NCBI GenBank assembly: GCA_003249015.1
Contig: QBLS01000009.1
Location: 62,001-126,000 of the forward strand
DNA length: 64,000 bases
Reading direction: 5' to 3'
Source: Pseudanabaena sp.
Lineage (GTDB): Bacteria > Cyanobacteriota > Cyanobacteriia > Pseudanabaenales > Pseudanabaenaceae
Part shown: one piece after another, positions 41,330 to 50,514 of the stretch
Layout of the letters: every line of letters begins with the position of its first letter
Position numbering within the stretch: the stretch's first letter is position 1
Made by a program: the position numbers and the translations under genes
The notes under the pieces: model-generated
Told to the model about the DNA's origin: nothing
The model's database searches: none
Seen by the model: the letters and a program-made list of their open reading frames with translations, nothing else

Positions 41330-42265
41330 TTAGGCTTTCGTCTCGATGCGTAATTCTGTGAGTAAAGTTTTTAAGTGGTCAGTGGTTGCCTGATAGACCT
41401 CACCGCAGAAATGGCAAGTTGCCTCAGCGCCTTTGTCTTCCATAATCATTGCTTGCAGATCCTCTTCTCCAAACATTTTCATCGCCGCCAACATACGATC
41501 AAAACTACAGGGACATGAAAATTTCACTTCTTTCGTTAGTGGCAAAATGTCCAACTGCATTTCCGCAAACAGTTCGAGCATTACGTCAGCAATTTCTTTA
41601 CCCTGACCGAGTAAATCATTAAGCTTTTGGCGATCGCCGCAATCTTCGAGCTGATGGATTAAATCTTCCTGCGATCGATTAGCTGTCTTTGCTGCCCTCA
41701 GAGTCGCCATAGGCATAATTTGCAACAATATTCCTGCGGCAAATTTCACTGGTGCGTCTTCTTGGGGATCAATAACTTCGGTGAGGATCAGTTTGGAGTA
41801 GGTTTGTTCTGAAGAGGCTAGATACCAAGCGACATCATTAGCGATATCACCTGCAACTAGTTCTACTGTGCTGCTGTAGGGTTCGCCATAGCCGATATCC
41901 CGCATTACTTTTAAAAAACCGACCTGTCCAACGGCTTGGCTGACATTTTGATGACCATCTTCGAGGGGAGGAAGGGTGAAGTTGGGGTTGGACACAAAGC
42001 CGCGCACAGTGCCATCAAAACCAGCGTCGGCGTAGACTAACCCCAAGCCGCCATCACCAGAAACTCTGACATTTACTCTTGCTTGATTGCGCTTCATATT
42101 AGCGGCAAGCAGGAGGCTAGCACTCATGGCTCGTCCGAGAGCTGCTGTTGATGTCGGGGATAGACCATGACGACGGTGGGCTTCGTTGAGGGATTGGGTG
42201 ATGCTGATGCCAAAGACACGGACGCGACCGTCAGCGCTGAGGGCTCGAATTAAACGATCAGTCAT
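41330..42265 (-). CDS. hslO: Redox-regulated chaperone Hsp33
   Basis: A 311-residue cytosolic holdase activated by oxidation. The N-terminal domain starts DRLIRALSADGRVRVFGI; the C-terminal zinc centre is CPCSFDRM...CHFCGEVY (C-x-C ... C-x-x-C), whose disulfide formation releases zinc and unfolds the linker. Linker and dimer regions are complete. It is divergent from the TPR gene at 42503. Confidence 0.97.
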   Translation of the reverse strand: MTDRLIRALSADGRVRVFGISITQSLNEAHRRHGLSPTSTAALGRAMSASLLLAANMKRNQARVNVRVSGDGGLGLVYADAGFDGTVRGFVSNPNFTLPPLEDGHQNVSQAVGQVGFLKVMRDIGYGEPYSSTVELVAGDIANDVAWYLASSEQTYSKLILTEVIDPQEDAPVKFAAGILLQIMPMATLRAAKTANRSQEDLIHQLEDCGDRQKLNDLLGQGKEIADVMLELFAEMQLDILPLTKEVKFSCPCSFDRMLAAMKMFGEEDLQAMIMEDKGAEATCHFCGEVYQATTDHLKTLLTELRIETKA

Positions 42266-42371
42266 GGAATTTTGAGTATTTAAGTTATCACTTGAGTTAG
42301 ATCTATGTTAACAGCAAGCACTTTGATCCCAATTTCCGTCACAGGATTAGACATAATAAGATCAAAAGTAC

Positions 42372-42400
42372 AGAGATGTGCGGCGAAGCCGCACATCTCT
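42372..42400. repeat. Hairpin between divergent hslO and TPR gene
   Basis: Perfect 13-bp arms AGAGATGTGCGGC / GCCGCACATCTCT with loop GAA, in a promoter region and not behind a gene. Confidence 0.7.
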
Positions 42401-42502
42401 ATTGGAGTATTGCCGACTTTGCTCCACCAATAAGTTCTTAGGTAGCTATAATCTGGAACTTTGGTTATGATTAGCTTGAGTATTCGGTTAGATGGATAAA
42501 CC

Positions 42503-44035
42503 ATGGTAAACGCTGTAAATGCTTGGGACAAAGACGCTTTAAAAAATCCTGAGACAGAATATCAATATCTATTGGGTTCTTTGAAAGAAATCAATGGTTT
42601 TGCCATGTCATTTGTGCGATGTTCCCCAACAGAGGGTGAACAGATTATCAGAAGAGTTAAATCGGATTTGGGCGATCGCCGAGTTGAATTGCTGCGACTT
42701 AGCCAACCGATTGCTGACTTTTACGAAATGTTTGCGGAAAGAACTGAACTACACAATGCAGATGTTTTACTTGTTACTAGCATTGAAGAGTTTTTAGAGA
42801 GCAATATTGAGGACTTAATTGATGATGGTAGTCTGGGCAAGAAATTAAAAAAATTACCACGCCCCATTTCTCACCTCAGCCTAGTGCAGTCCCGTTTAAA
42901 GGCGATCGCCCCAATCTCGTTTGTGTTTTTGCTGCCCCTATTTGCCCTCAAGTTTTTTATTGATAGTTATCCTGATTTGTTTGAGTTGCCTGTTAGCGTG
43001 TTTGAGTTTCCTACGGACATGGAATTGCTACGGCAGGAAACTTTTCGATGGGTCAACGGCGATCGCTATGAGGCTTATGCTCAAATTACTGAGGAAGAAC
43101 GGGATCTTAAGTTTGAAACCCTCCAAAAGCTGATCGCCGCCCAGCCCTTGATCTCAGAGCGGCGGATCGAGCTACTCCTTGAGCAAGGAGGCTTATTAGT
43201 TGCGGGTAATCGTTGCAAAGAGGCGATCGCCAATTGCGATCTAGCCCTAAATATTCGTTCTAACAATCACCTAGCTTGGTATAACCGTGCGGTGGCTTTA
43301 GATTTATCCGATGCTCACATAGAGGCGATCGAAAACTACCGTCAAGCCATCATGTACAAAGAGGATTTCTATGCGGCTTGGCATAATCTGGGAACTTCCC
43401 TGAGTATGGTGGGGCGCTATGAGGAGGCGATCGATAGTTACAACACAGCCCTGCAATACAAGCCCGACTATTACTACTCCTACGGCGGCAAAGGGCTAGT
43501 CTGTAGTGTGCTTGGCAAATATGAAGAGGCGATCAATTACTGTGAAAAAGCCCTCGCTATCAAGCCCGACTATGTGCAGGGTTGGTTTAGCCGCGCCTAT
43601 GCCCTTGAAAGTATTGGCAGATACGAAGAAGCTGTTGCTAGTTATGATCGAGCCCTTGAGTACAAACCCTTTGATCATCAAATTTGGTATGGTCGAGCGA
43701 AGGCGCTAGAGCAGTGGGGAAACTATACTGAGGCGATCGCTAGCTATAACCAAGCCCTAGAGATCCGTCCCGATGACTACTATGCTTGGAATAATCGGGG
43801 ATTAGTCTTGAGCCGTCTTGAGCTGTATGAAGAGGCGATCGCCAGTCATGATCGCGCCCTAGAGATCAAACCTGACGATCATTTTGCTTGGTACAGCCGT
43901 GGCAATGCTCTTAGTGGCTTAGGGCGACTAGAAGAAGCGATCGCCGCCTATGATCGAGCTATTCAAATCTCTCCCCAAGAAGCCCAAATTTGGCATAGTC
44001 GTACATTAGCCTTAAGAAGAATGGGTTTTGACTAG
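42503..44035 (+). CDS. TPR-repeat protein
   Basis: A 510-residue protein. The first 230 residues are helical with a hydrophobic patch (about 135-165, ISFVFLLPLFALKFF) and no recognised domain. The last 270 residues hold about eight 34-residue tetratricopeptide repeats in near-perfect register (for example AWYNRAVALDLSDAHIEAIE, AWNNRGLVLSRLELYEEAIA), with GNALSGLGRLEEAIAAYDRA at the end. It ends 15 bp before the hybrid kinase gene and is likely co-transcribed, so it may scaffold that signalling pathway. Confidence 0.8.
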   Translation: MVNAVNAWDKDALKNPETEYQYLLGSLKEINGFAMSFVRCSPTEGEQIIRRVKSDLGDRRVELLRLSQPIADFYEMFAERTELHNADVLLVTSIEEFLESNIEDLIDDGSLGKKLKKLPRPISHLSLVQSRLKAIAPISFVFLLPLFALKFFIDSYPDLFELPVSVFEFPTDMELLRQETFRWVNGDRYEAYAQITEEERDLKFETLQKLIAAQPLISERRIELLLEQGGLLVAGNRCKEAIANCDLALNIRSNNHLAWYNRAVALDLSDAHIEAIENYRQAIMYKEDFYAAWHNLGTSLSMVGRYEEAIDSYNTALQYKPDYYYSYGGKGLVCSVLGKYEEAINYCEKALAIKPDYVQGWFSRAYALESIGRYEEAVASYDRALEYKPFDHQIWYGRAKALEQWGNYTEAIASYNQALEIRPDDYYAWNNRGLVLSRLELYEEAIASHDRALEIKPDDHFAWYSRGNALSGLGRLEEAIAAYDRAIQISPQEAQIWHSRTLALRRMGFD

Positions 44036-44050
44036 ATAACCGAAAAGACC

Positions 44051-47000
44051 ATGACCACTCCAGTTGAAAACCATGATTTATCTCGAATAAATCAAACCAA
44101 TCCTGCGCCCTCTGATGCACCTGCGATTGCACAAGTTAATATTTGTCGCGATAATAGTTTCATGAGCGGACTGAAGATCCCCCTCAGTCTGCTAATCACT
44201 TTGCCATTTATTTTAAACACCTTTTTTATCGTGGGGTTGATTGGCTGGCTATCTTTTCGGAATGGACATCAAGCGATTACTTTGCTGGCAAATAAGCTCT
44301 ATCACAAGGCTACAGAGCAGGTACAAGACCGTCTTAACTCCTACCTCGAACTTCCCTACAACCTCAACCGCATCAATGCTAGTACCGTTGATCTCCAACA
44401 GGTCAATATTAATGATGAGAAGAGGGTTCAAACTCATTTCTGGAGACAACTACAAGAATTTTCCCAAATCAGCAACATCTACCTCGCCACGACCGATGGC
44501 AAGTACTTTGGCGCAAGGCGAATTGGTGATAAGTTTGCTGTTGAGAATGATATGGCAGTCTACATGGCTGATCGATTTGGTCAGCAACAAGCCCTAGTGA
44601 GAGCTAAAAGCTTTAATCTTGCCGATCATCCTTGGTATCAAAGTCTACAGCAGACCAAGCAAAATATTTGGACAGAAGTCTATACAGATCCAATTACGAA
44701 AGAGCCAGCAATTACTTCCATTCAGCCACTTTTTCGAGAAAATGAAGATCTGCAAGGAGTGTTAGGTGTATCCGTATTACTAGGGGATATCAATCAATTT
44801 TTAAAAGACAATAAAGTTAGCCCTAATGGACAAACAATAATTGTCGAACCTTCAGGGCATCTGGTCGCTACTTCTAATATATCGATTAACAAGTTCTTTC
44901 AGGATAATTACTTAAAGCCAATCTCAGGAAATAATAATCAAACTCAACTTACCGAAGATATTATTAATTGGTTAAACTCTCGTCCACTCCATGGAGACGA
45001 TAAGGTTCATCAGTCCATCGTGCATCTAAATGGAGAGAAGTATTTTCTACAAGTTGGGAAGTTAAAAAATGATGCTAAATTAGTCGGACTAAATTGGCGA
45101 ATTGTCGTGGCAGTGCCTGAGTCAGATTTTGTGTCACAAATCAGGGAAGGTAGCATTTCCACGGCGATACTATGCTTGTTAGCACTTTTATTAAATGCAA
45201 TTTTAGGAATTATTGCGGCGCGGAGAATTAGCGATCCGATCGCAGGGCTCAGCCAAGCAAGTCAATCGATTGCCAATGGTAATCTTGATCAAAAAGTAGA
45301 ATCTTCCTGTGTGATTAAGGAGCTGTCAATTTTGGCAAACTCGTTTAATCAGATGATTCGCCAGATGAAGAAAGCCCATGATCGGCAAGAAGAGTACTCG
45401 CATCTGCTAGTCCAAAAGGTCGATGAACGCACCCATGCTTTGCAGCAAGAAATTTTGGATCATGAATTAACTGAAGCAGCGTTGCGGGAGTCAGAAGAGA
45501 AATTTGCTAAAGCTTTCCAATCTAGCCCTGATGGCATGGCTCTGATGTCTACGGAAACTCGCAAACACGTCGATATAAACGATAAATGGACAGAGCTTAC
45601 GGGCTACAGTCGCGAAGAGGCGATCGGTGCCAACCCAACGGACTTAAATCTTTGGGCGGATCTGCGAGATCGCGATCAGATGCTTGCCATTTTGGAAGTT
45701 GATGGTCGGGTTTCTAATTTTGAAGCAAGATTTATTACAAAAAATGGAAAACAGATTACAGGATTAATTTCATCGGAATCGATTGAATTTGGTGGTAAGT
45801 CCTTTGCGATTTATGTAATTAAAGATATTAGCGATCGCAAACTCATTGAAGAAAATATTAGAGAGAGTGAAAAGAAATATCGCGATCTCGTGGAATCGGC
45901 TAATTGTATTATTTTGCGATGGGATACCCAAGGAAAAATCTGCTTCTTAAATGATTATGGATTAAGGTTTTTTGGCTACACTCTAGAAGAGATTATTGGT
46001 AGTTATGTATTAGATACGATTGTTTCGGTGCGGAACGTAACTGATGAAGACTTACGGAACATGATTGAGGAAATATGCCGTGTTCCCGAAAAATATCAAC
46101 TCAATGAGAATGAGAACCTCTGTAAAGATGGTCGCAGAGTCTGGGTAACTTGGTCTAACAAGCCTATTTATGATGAACAGGGTCAGTTAATTGAGATTTT
46201 ATCAGTAGGGACTGATATCACTGATCGCAAATGTGCCGAAGAGGAGTTGCAATCGGCTAAAGAAATCGCTGATATGGCAAATCGCGCCAAAAGTGAATTT
46301 CTTGCCAATATGAGCCATGAGCTACGCACACCCCTCAATGGAATCTTAGGATATGCCCAGATCTTGAAGCGGAATCACCATGATTCGAGTAAACGGATGG
46401 AAGGTTTAAATATTATCCAACGCAGTGGTGAACATTTGCTAACCCTGCTCAACGATATTCTTGATTTATCAAAAATAGAAGCCAAAAAATTAGAATTGAA
46501 CCCTAGTGAATTTGATCTTCCTAAATTGCTTCATAGCGTAATTGAGATGTTTGAGTTACAGGTACGCGCCAAGGATGTGCAGATTAGCTATCAGCCCCTT
46601 AGTGATATTCCCGTAATCATGTATGGAGATGAAAAGCGTCTTCGCCAAATCTTGATCAATCTCTTAGGAAATGCAGTCAAGTTTACCGATCACGGCTGCG
46701 TTACCCTGTCCGTGAGCGCCCAAGCTAGCGAAGTCTCTGGTAATCCTCGCCATCGGATTCGCTTTGCGATCGCCGACACAGGGGTGGGAATTGCGGCTGA
46801 AGCTTTAGCAGATATTTTTCTGCCATTTCAGCAGGTGGGTGATCGCGCCCGACAGCTTTCGGGAACTGGCTTGGGTTTGCCGATCTGCCAGAAAATTGTG
46901 GAGATGATGGGCGGAAAGCTTGAGGTCGAGAGTGCCGTCAATGTGGGGAGTACCTTCTCCTTTGAGATTGAACTTACTGAGGTTCCACACTTTACGATTC

Positions 47001-47695
47001 CTTTGACTGTTGATCGGCGGACAATAGTTGGTTACAAGGGTGATCGCCGTAGAATTTTGATTGTCGATGATAAAACCGAAAATCGCATGGTTTTAAATGA
47101 CCTACTTATGCCTTTAGGATTTATCGTTGCTGAGGCGATTAATGGTTACGATTGCATTGAACAAGCGCAAATATTTGCTCCCGATCTAATTTTGTTAGAC
47201 ATGGTGATGCCTGAAATAGATGGACATGAGACAACGAGACGATTGCGCCAAATTGCGATGTTTGAGCAAACTGCGATCGTGATGGTTTCCGCAAGTGCGT
47301 TCAATCAAGACCGTAGTCTCAGTATTGAATCGGGCTGTAATGACTTTATTACCAAGCCCGTTGAGCCTGAAGCTCTATTTCAAACTATGCGATCGCTGCT
47401 GAATCTGGAGTGGCAGTATGAAGAAGTGGATTACGCTGTAAATGCTTCAGTCGCATCTTCCCTAAGCAATGGCGCAATCAATCAGTCAATTATTTTTCCA
47501 CCACAGCCAATAGTAGAGAAGTTACGTCATCTGGCGCGTATTGGTGATGTAATTGCCATTCAAGATGAAGTTACGCTCTTGCGATCGGCTGATTCCACTT
47601 TTAGCCCCTTTGCTACTCAAATTCTAGATTACACTCGCGATTTTCAACTCAAACATATCCGTGATTTTTTAGAGTCATCCAGAAAAGTAAGCTAG
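44051..47695 (+). CDS. Hybrid sensor histidine kinase (Cache-HAMP-PAS-PAS-HisKA-HATPase-REC)
   Basis: A 1214-residue membrane kinase. TM1 near 50-73; periplasmic double-Cache-like domain about 80-360 (PWYQSLQQTKQNIWTEVYTDP is a typical dCache strand); TM2 near 372-392; HAMP about 393-445; PAS 485-600 and 610-735; HisKA with His756 in NMSHELRTPLNGI; ATPase about 860-975 (LLGNAVKFTD, ADTGVGIA, GTGLGLPI); receiver about 1000-1115 with Asp1050 in LLDMVMPEIDG. The last 80 residues form the helical tail often found in cyanobacterial hybrid kinases, without an Hpt histidine that I can identify. The sensed small molecule is unknown. Confidence 0.93.
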   Translation: MTTPVENHDLSRINQTNPAPSDAPAIAQVNICRDNSFMSGLKIPLSLLITLPFILNTFFIVGLIGWLSFRNGHQAITLLANKLYHKATEQVQDRLNSYLELPYNLNRINASTVDLQQVNINDEKRVQTHFWRQLQEFSQISNIYLATTDGKYFGARRIGDKFAVENDMAVYMADRFGQQQALVRAKSFNLADHPWYQSLQQTKQNIWTEVYTDPITKEPAITSIQPLFRENEDLQGVLGVSVLLGDINQFLKDNKVSPNGQTIIVEPSGHLVATSNISINKFFQDNYLKPISGNNNQTQLTEDIINWLNSRPLHGDDKVHQSIVHLNGEKYFLQVGKLKNDAKLVGLNWRIVVAVPESDFVSQIREGSISTAILCLLALLLNAILGIIAARRISDPIAGLSQASQSIANGNLDQKVESSCVIKELSILANSFNQMIRQMKKAHDRQEEYSHLLVQKVDERTHALQQEILDHELTEAALRESEEKFAKAFQSSPDGMALMSTETRKHVDINDKWTELTGYSREEAIGANPTDLNLWADLRDRDQMLAILEVDGRVSNFEARFITKNGKQITGLISSESIEFGGKSFAIYVIKDISDRKLIEENIRESEKKYRDLVESANCIILRWDTQGKICFLNDYGLRFFGYTLEEIIGSYVLDTIVSVRNVTDEDLRNMIEEICRVPEKYQLNENENLCKDGRRVWVTWSNKPIYDEQGQLIEILSVGTDITDRKCAEEELQSAKEIADMANRAKSEFLANMSHELRTPLNGILGYAQILKRNHHDSSKRMEGLNIIQRSGEHLLTLLNDILDLSKIEAKKLELNPSEFDLPKLLHSVIEMFELQVRAKDVQISYQPLSDIPVIMYGDEKRLRQILINLLGNAVKFTDHGCVTLSVSAQASEVSGNPRHRIRFAIADTGVGIAAEALADIFLPFQQVGDRARQLSGTGLGLPICQKIVEMMGGKLEVESAVNVGSTFSFEIELTEVPHFTIPLTVDRRTIVGYKGDRRRILIVDDKTENRMVLNDLLMPLGFIVAEAINGYDCIEQAQIFAPDLILLDMVMPEIDGHETTRRLRQIAMFEQTAIVMVSASAFNQDRSLSIESGCNDFITKPVEPEALFQTMRSLLNLEWQYEEVDYAVNASVASSLSNGAINQSIIFPPQPIVEKLRHLARIGDVIAIQDEVTLLRSADSTFSPFATQILDYTRDFQLKHIRDFLESSRKVS

Positions 47696-48029
47696 TTTTG
47701 AGTTATACCCCAGAAAGATGATTGGCGGCGCAAAGCGCCGCCAATCATCACCAAATAAAGAAATGGCGTAGCCATTTCTTTATGGCTGTCGTCAGTCTTG
47801 TTAGGACACAAAATCAGAATCAAGGGGCGGCGCTTTGAATTGCTACTCGATTCTTGGGTTTTAATTTGACCTAATACAAGTGTCTATAACTATATCTAAA
47901 AAGCCATACGGGGTTTGGTGTTCAACCTGCAAAAGTGTAGTTACACTTTTGTGAATTGGTACAACAAGTTAAGGCTAGGGGATTGTTGTAATGTTACAAT
48001 CATCAACATAGATACATAAATTAATCAAT
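47696..48029. other. Spacer with nested repeats upstream of ndhL
   Basis: A GGCGGCGC-AAA-GCGCCGCC palindrome (47718-47747) is followed by a family-C element whose two halves (47750-47783 and 47897-47961) are separated by a B' element (47784-47896). The last 60 bp lead into ndhL. Confidence 0.75.
47750..47961. repeat. Family-C element interrupted by a B' element
   Basis: The left half matches the 2163 copy up to CCATTTCTTTAT; then GGCTGTCGTCAGTCTTGTT and AGGACACAAAA begin a B' element like the one at 11229; after ...ATAACTATATC the C sequence resumes (AAGCCATACGGGGTTTGG...) and closes with GTGAATTGGTAC. Confidence 0.75.
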
Positions 48030-48260
48030 ATGTCTTTGACACTGTCCGAACCCCTACTTGCCACCATTGCCTATGCTGCGATCGCAGGTACATATTTACT
48101 TGTAGTGCCTTTGATCTCGTTGTTTTATTTCAAGGCTCGTTGGTACAAGACTGGCTCCATTGAGCGCATAGTTCTATGTTTTCTTGCCTTTTTCTTCTTC
48201 CCTGGACTATTGTTGCTGTCACCATTTTTTAACTTCCGTCCTCAAGCGCGAGAAATCTAG
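48030..48260 (+). CDS. ndhL: NAD(P)H-quinone oxidoreductase subunit L
   Basis: A 76-residue NDH-1 subunit with two membrane helices (about 12-32 and 48-66) joined by the conserved YFKARWYKTGSIERI loop. NdhL belongs to the oxygenic-photosynthesis-specific part of thylakoid NDH-1 involved in ferredoxin binding, cyclic electron flow and CO2 uptake. Complete length. First gene of a three-gene operon (2-bp gap, then 4-bp overlap). Confidence 0.95.
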   Translation: MSLTLSEPLLATIAYAAIAGTYLLVVPLISLFYFKARWYKTGSIERIVLCFLAFFFFPGLLLLSPFFNFRPQAREI

Positions 48261-48262
48261 CC

Positions 48263-48619
48263 ATGCGCCGTATTGATGCCCTAGCGATTACGCTTGCCTT
48301 CTTTGGATTTGGCGGATTTGCCTTTTGGGCTTTTCGCACCTTTGGCTTCGATGAAACCAACGCGGGTGTGTGGAGTCAAGTAGTTCTAGTAGCGGTTTTA
48401 CTGGCTTGGGTTTCTACTTACCTATTCCGAGCCGTCACCCAAACTATGACCTACAATCAGCAACTTGATGAATATAAAAAAGCGGTCTTAACCAAGCAGC
48501 TAGAAGAAATGTCTCCAGAAGAGCGTGAAAAACTACTTGCGGAGGTTGCTGCCGAGAAGGACTTAGCTACAGGCTATCAAACAGATATACCTAGTGATCC
48601 AGTCGTCAAAGATGCATGA
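48263..48619 (+). CDS. DUF3007 membrane protein
   Basis: A 118-residue protein with two membrane helices (about 6-26 and 38-58), the block FRAVTQTMTYNQQLDEYKKAVL, and a charged helical tail (LEEMSPEEREKLLAEV). DUF3007 genes commonly follow ndhL in cyanobacteria, suggesting a link to NDH-1. It starts 2 bp after ndhL and overlaps the next gene by four bases (ATGA). Confidence 0.9.
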   Translation: MRRIDALAITLAFFGFGGFAFWAFRTFGFDETNAGVWSQVVLVAVLLAWVSTYLFRAVTQTMTYNQQLDEYKKAVLTKQLEEMSPEEREKLLAEVAAEKDLATGYQTDIPSDPVVKDA

Positions 48620-50346
48620 ATCAGCGATCGCCTTACTATTCACTATTCCATCCGAAACCACTGGCTAAGCGGGTCAGTTCCTTTGGCTTCCCAAGGGATT
48701 TGGGCGATCGCTTTCACATCCTCCACAAATGGTTGCGCTTTGCTAGTGATGGAGAGCCATCAAACTTAATCGCTGAAGCCCAATTTTTACATGACATTTT
48801 TGTCGATATCTTAGGTTATCGTTCACCCTTTGAAACTAACTCTGGGACTTGGGAGTTGGAGTTACATCCCAATCCAGCATTGGGCTTTTTTACAGAAACC
48901 TCGACAAATGTGATTGTCGAGATTTGGGTGAACACGGCGGAAGAGGGGGCGATTGTGAAGCCAGAGCCGCACCACGAAACCACAGAATGGCTAATTGGAC
49001 TAGACTATCGTGATATTTGCCTCTATCACCGCGATGTTTCAGGGCTATTCTGTCAAAGATTTTCTTGGGAGTCCTTAGCCGACTTGGATCAGCTTAAAGC
49101 ATTTTATTTTTTACTATCTCGAAGGACTCTGTTGCGCGGACTGGCTAAGAGTGAAGAGCGATCGCGCACCACCCAGCTTTTAGAAGAATCCCATCAGCTT
49201 GAATCAGAGATTCTCAAAAATTTTTATAGTCACTATTACAAGATTCGGGGACAGTTAATCAAGGACTTTCGCTATCGATTGCAGCTATTGATGCAAGATC
49301 CTAACTTTCTGCTTTCTGAAGGCAAGGCTCAAGGCGAAGAGCTGAATCAAAATTTGACAGGCTCTCCAGTGAATTCAGAAAAAGCGATCGCGATCGCCAT
49401 ATATCAAGCCCAGAAGTTGTTGAATCGTGTTTTGTTTGTGGCGATCTGCGAAGATCGTCATTTGTTACCCGCTCATTTAATTAAGGAAGCCTATGAATTT
49501 ATAAATCCTTACATTGAACAACCAATTTGGGAAAACTATAAAGCCATTTTTCGCTGGATTCACGATGGCAATCCCAATTATTCCACGCCAATAAAACCCT
49601 ATGCTTACAGCTTATTTGAATGCGATCGCCTATTAGATAAAGCTCTATTTGTTGGGGATGAATTGTGCCGTCAGATTAAAGAAATCACGAAATTTGATTT
49701 TCAAGAAGATATCACGCGGCATATTTTAGTGAGTCTCCTTGATGAGTCTGTGAAGGAGTTAAGTCAGTATCACAAAGACTTGAGCAACCTCAGTAAACGC
49801 CGCACTCCCAAGTTGCCATGTAAATCCATTTTACATAGTGAATCAATTATCCGTTTATTACAGCAACGTCTATTATTTGAGCAGGGGAACTCAATTAAGG
49901 AGAAGGCGACTGACCACGGAGATAAGCATGAATTCACGCACGACACCCTAGCCTATTGTCAGCAATATCGAGAACGTCTATCAAGTATCAAAATTTTGCA
50001 TCCTAAGTGTGGTTCAGGAGTTTTCTTAATCACAGCCCTAGAATTTTTAATTTCTGAACATGAACGCATCGATCATCTATTAATCAAATTTTCACCTGAT
50101 CTAACCGTTAGTAGATCCAGTTCTGAAACCATTACCCATATCCTTTGTCATAACCTGTTTGGTTGTGACACAAGCGAAGAATCGGTGGAAATTACGCGCC
50201 TCTCCCTAAGTTTGCGATCGCTAGAACTGAATCCATCTTTGCCATATTTAGAAAAGAATATTCAACTAGGCGAAATGTCAACCTGTGATTTTGGAGAAGA
50301 ATTTCAAATTGCGAATGCTCGTCATGAAGTGGTTGTTTTAAAGTAA
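48616..50346 (+). CDS. Degenerate type IIG restriction-modification homologue
   Basis: A 576-residue intact frame with the outline of a type IIG (Eco57I-like) enzyme: a nuclease-like N-terminal domain (about 1-190), a helical connector (about 190-380) and the first part of a methylase domain (about 395-570). The key residues are gone. The nuclease strand reads VIVEIWVNT without the catalytic lysine; the SAM-binding D-P-A-C-G-S-G is HPKCGSGVFL; a usual G-V-[FY]-Y-T-P is RTPKLPC; no NPPY motif follows. Residual family marks are DEDITRHI-like FQEDITRHILVSLLDESVKEL and FGCDTSEESVEITRLSLSL. An enzyme function is unlikely; the frame's integrity and its 4-bp overlap with DUF3007 suggest it is still used. 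Its cellular role is unknown. Confidence 0.7.
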   Translation: MNQRSPYYSLFHPKPLAKRVSSFGFPRDLGDRFHILHKWLRFASDGEPSNLIAEAQFLHDIFVDILGYRSPFETNSGTWELELHPNPALGFFTETSTNVIVEIWVNTAEEGAIVKPEPHHETTEWLIGLDYRDICLYHRDVSGLFCQRFSWESLADLDQLKAFYFLLSRRTLLRGLAKSEERSRTTQLLEESHQLESEILKNFYSHYYKIRGQLIKDFRYRLQLLMQDPNFLLSEGKAQGEELNQNLTGSPVNSEKAIAIAIYQAQKLLNRVLFVAICEDRHLLPAHLIKEAYEFINPYIEQPIWENYKAIFRWIHDGNPNYSTPIKPYAYSLFECDRLLDKALFVGDELCRQIKEITKFDFQEDITRHILVSLLDESVKELSQYHKDLSNLSKRRTPKLPCKSILHSESIIRLLQQRLLFEQGNSIKEKATDHGDKHEFTHDTLAYCQQYRERLSSIKILHPKCGSGVFLITALEFLISEHERIDHLLIKFSPDLTVSRSSSETITHILCHNLFGCDTSEESVEITRLSLSLRSLELNPSLPYLEKNIQLGEMSTCDFGEEFQIANARHEVVVLK

Positions 50347-50421
50347 GTAGCATAGTTTATTCCGCCCCCTACGCATACGGAATAAACTTTTGGGCTTTAA
50401 GGTGACTGATGACTAACTACT
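50345..50421. repeat. Short family-A element
   Basis: AGTAGCATAGTTTATTCCG...CGGAATAAACT inside, with GGTGACTGATGACTAACTACT at the right; about 77 bp and partly decayed. It begins at the stop codon of the preceding gene. Confidence 0.55.
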
Positions 50422-50514
50422 TAAGCCAAGGAAAATTAAGGGGCAATGGCGATGCCATTTCCTGTCTTGGTATAAGATAGAAGCTTAGAGAAACGCAATA
50501 ATCTTGATAAATTC

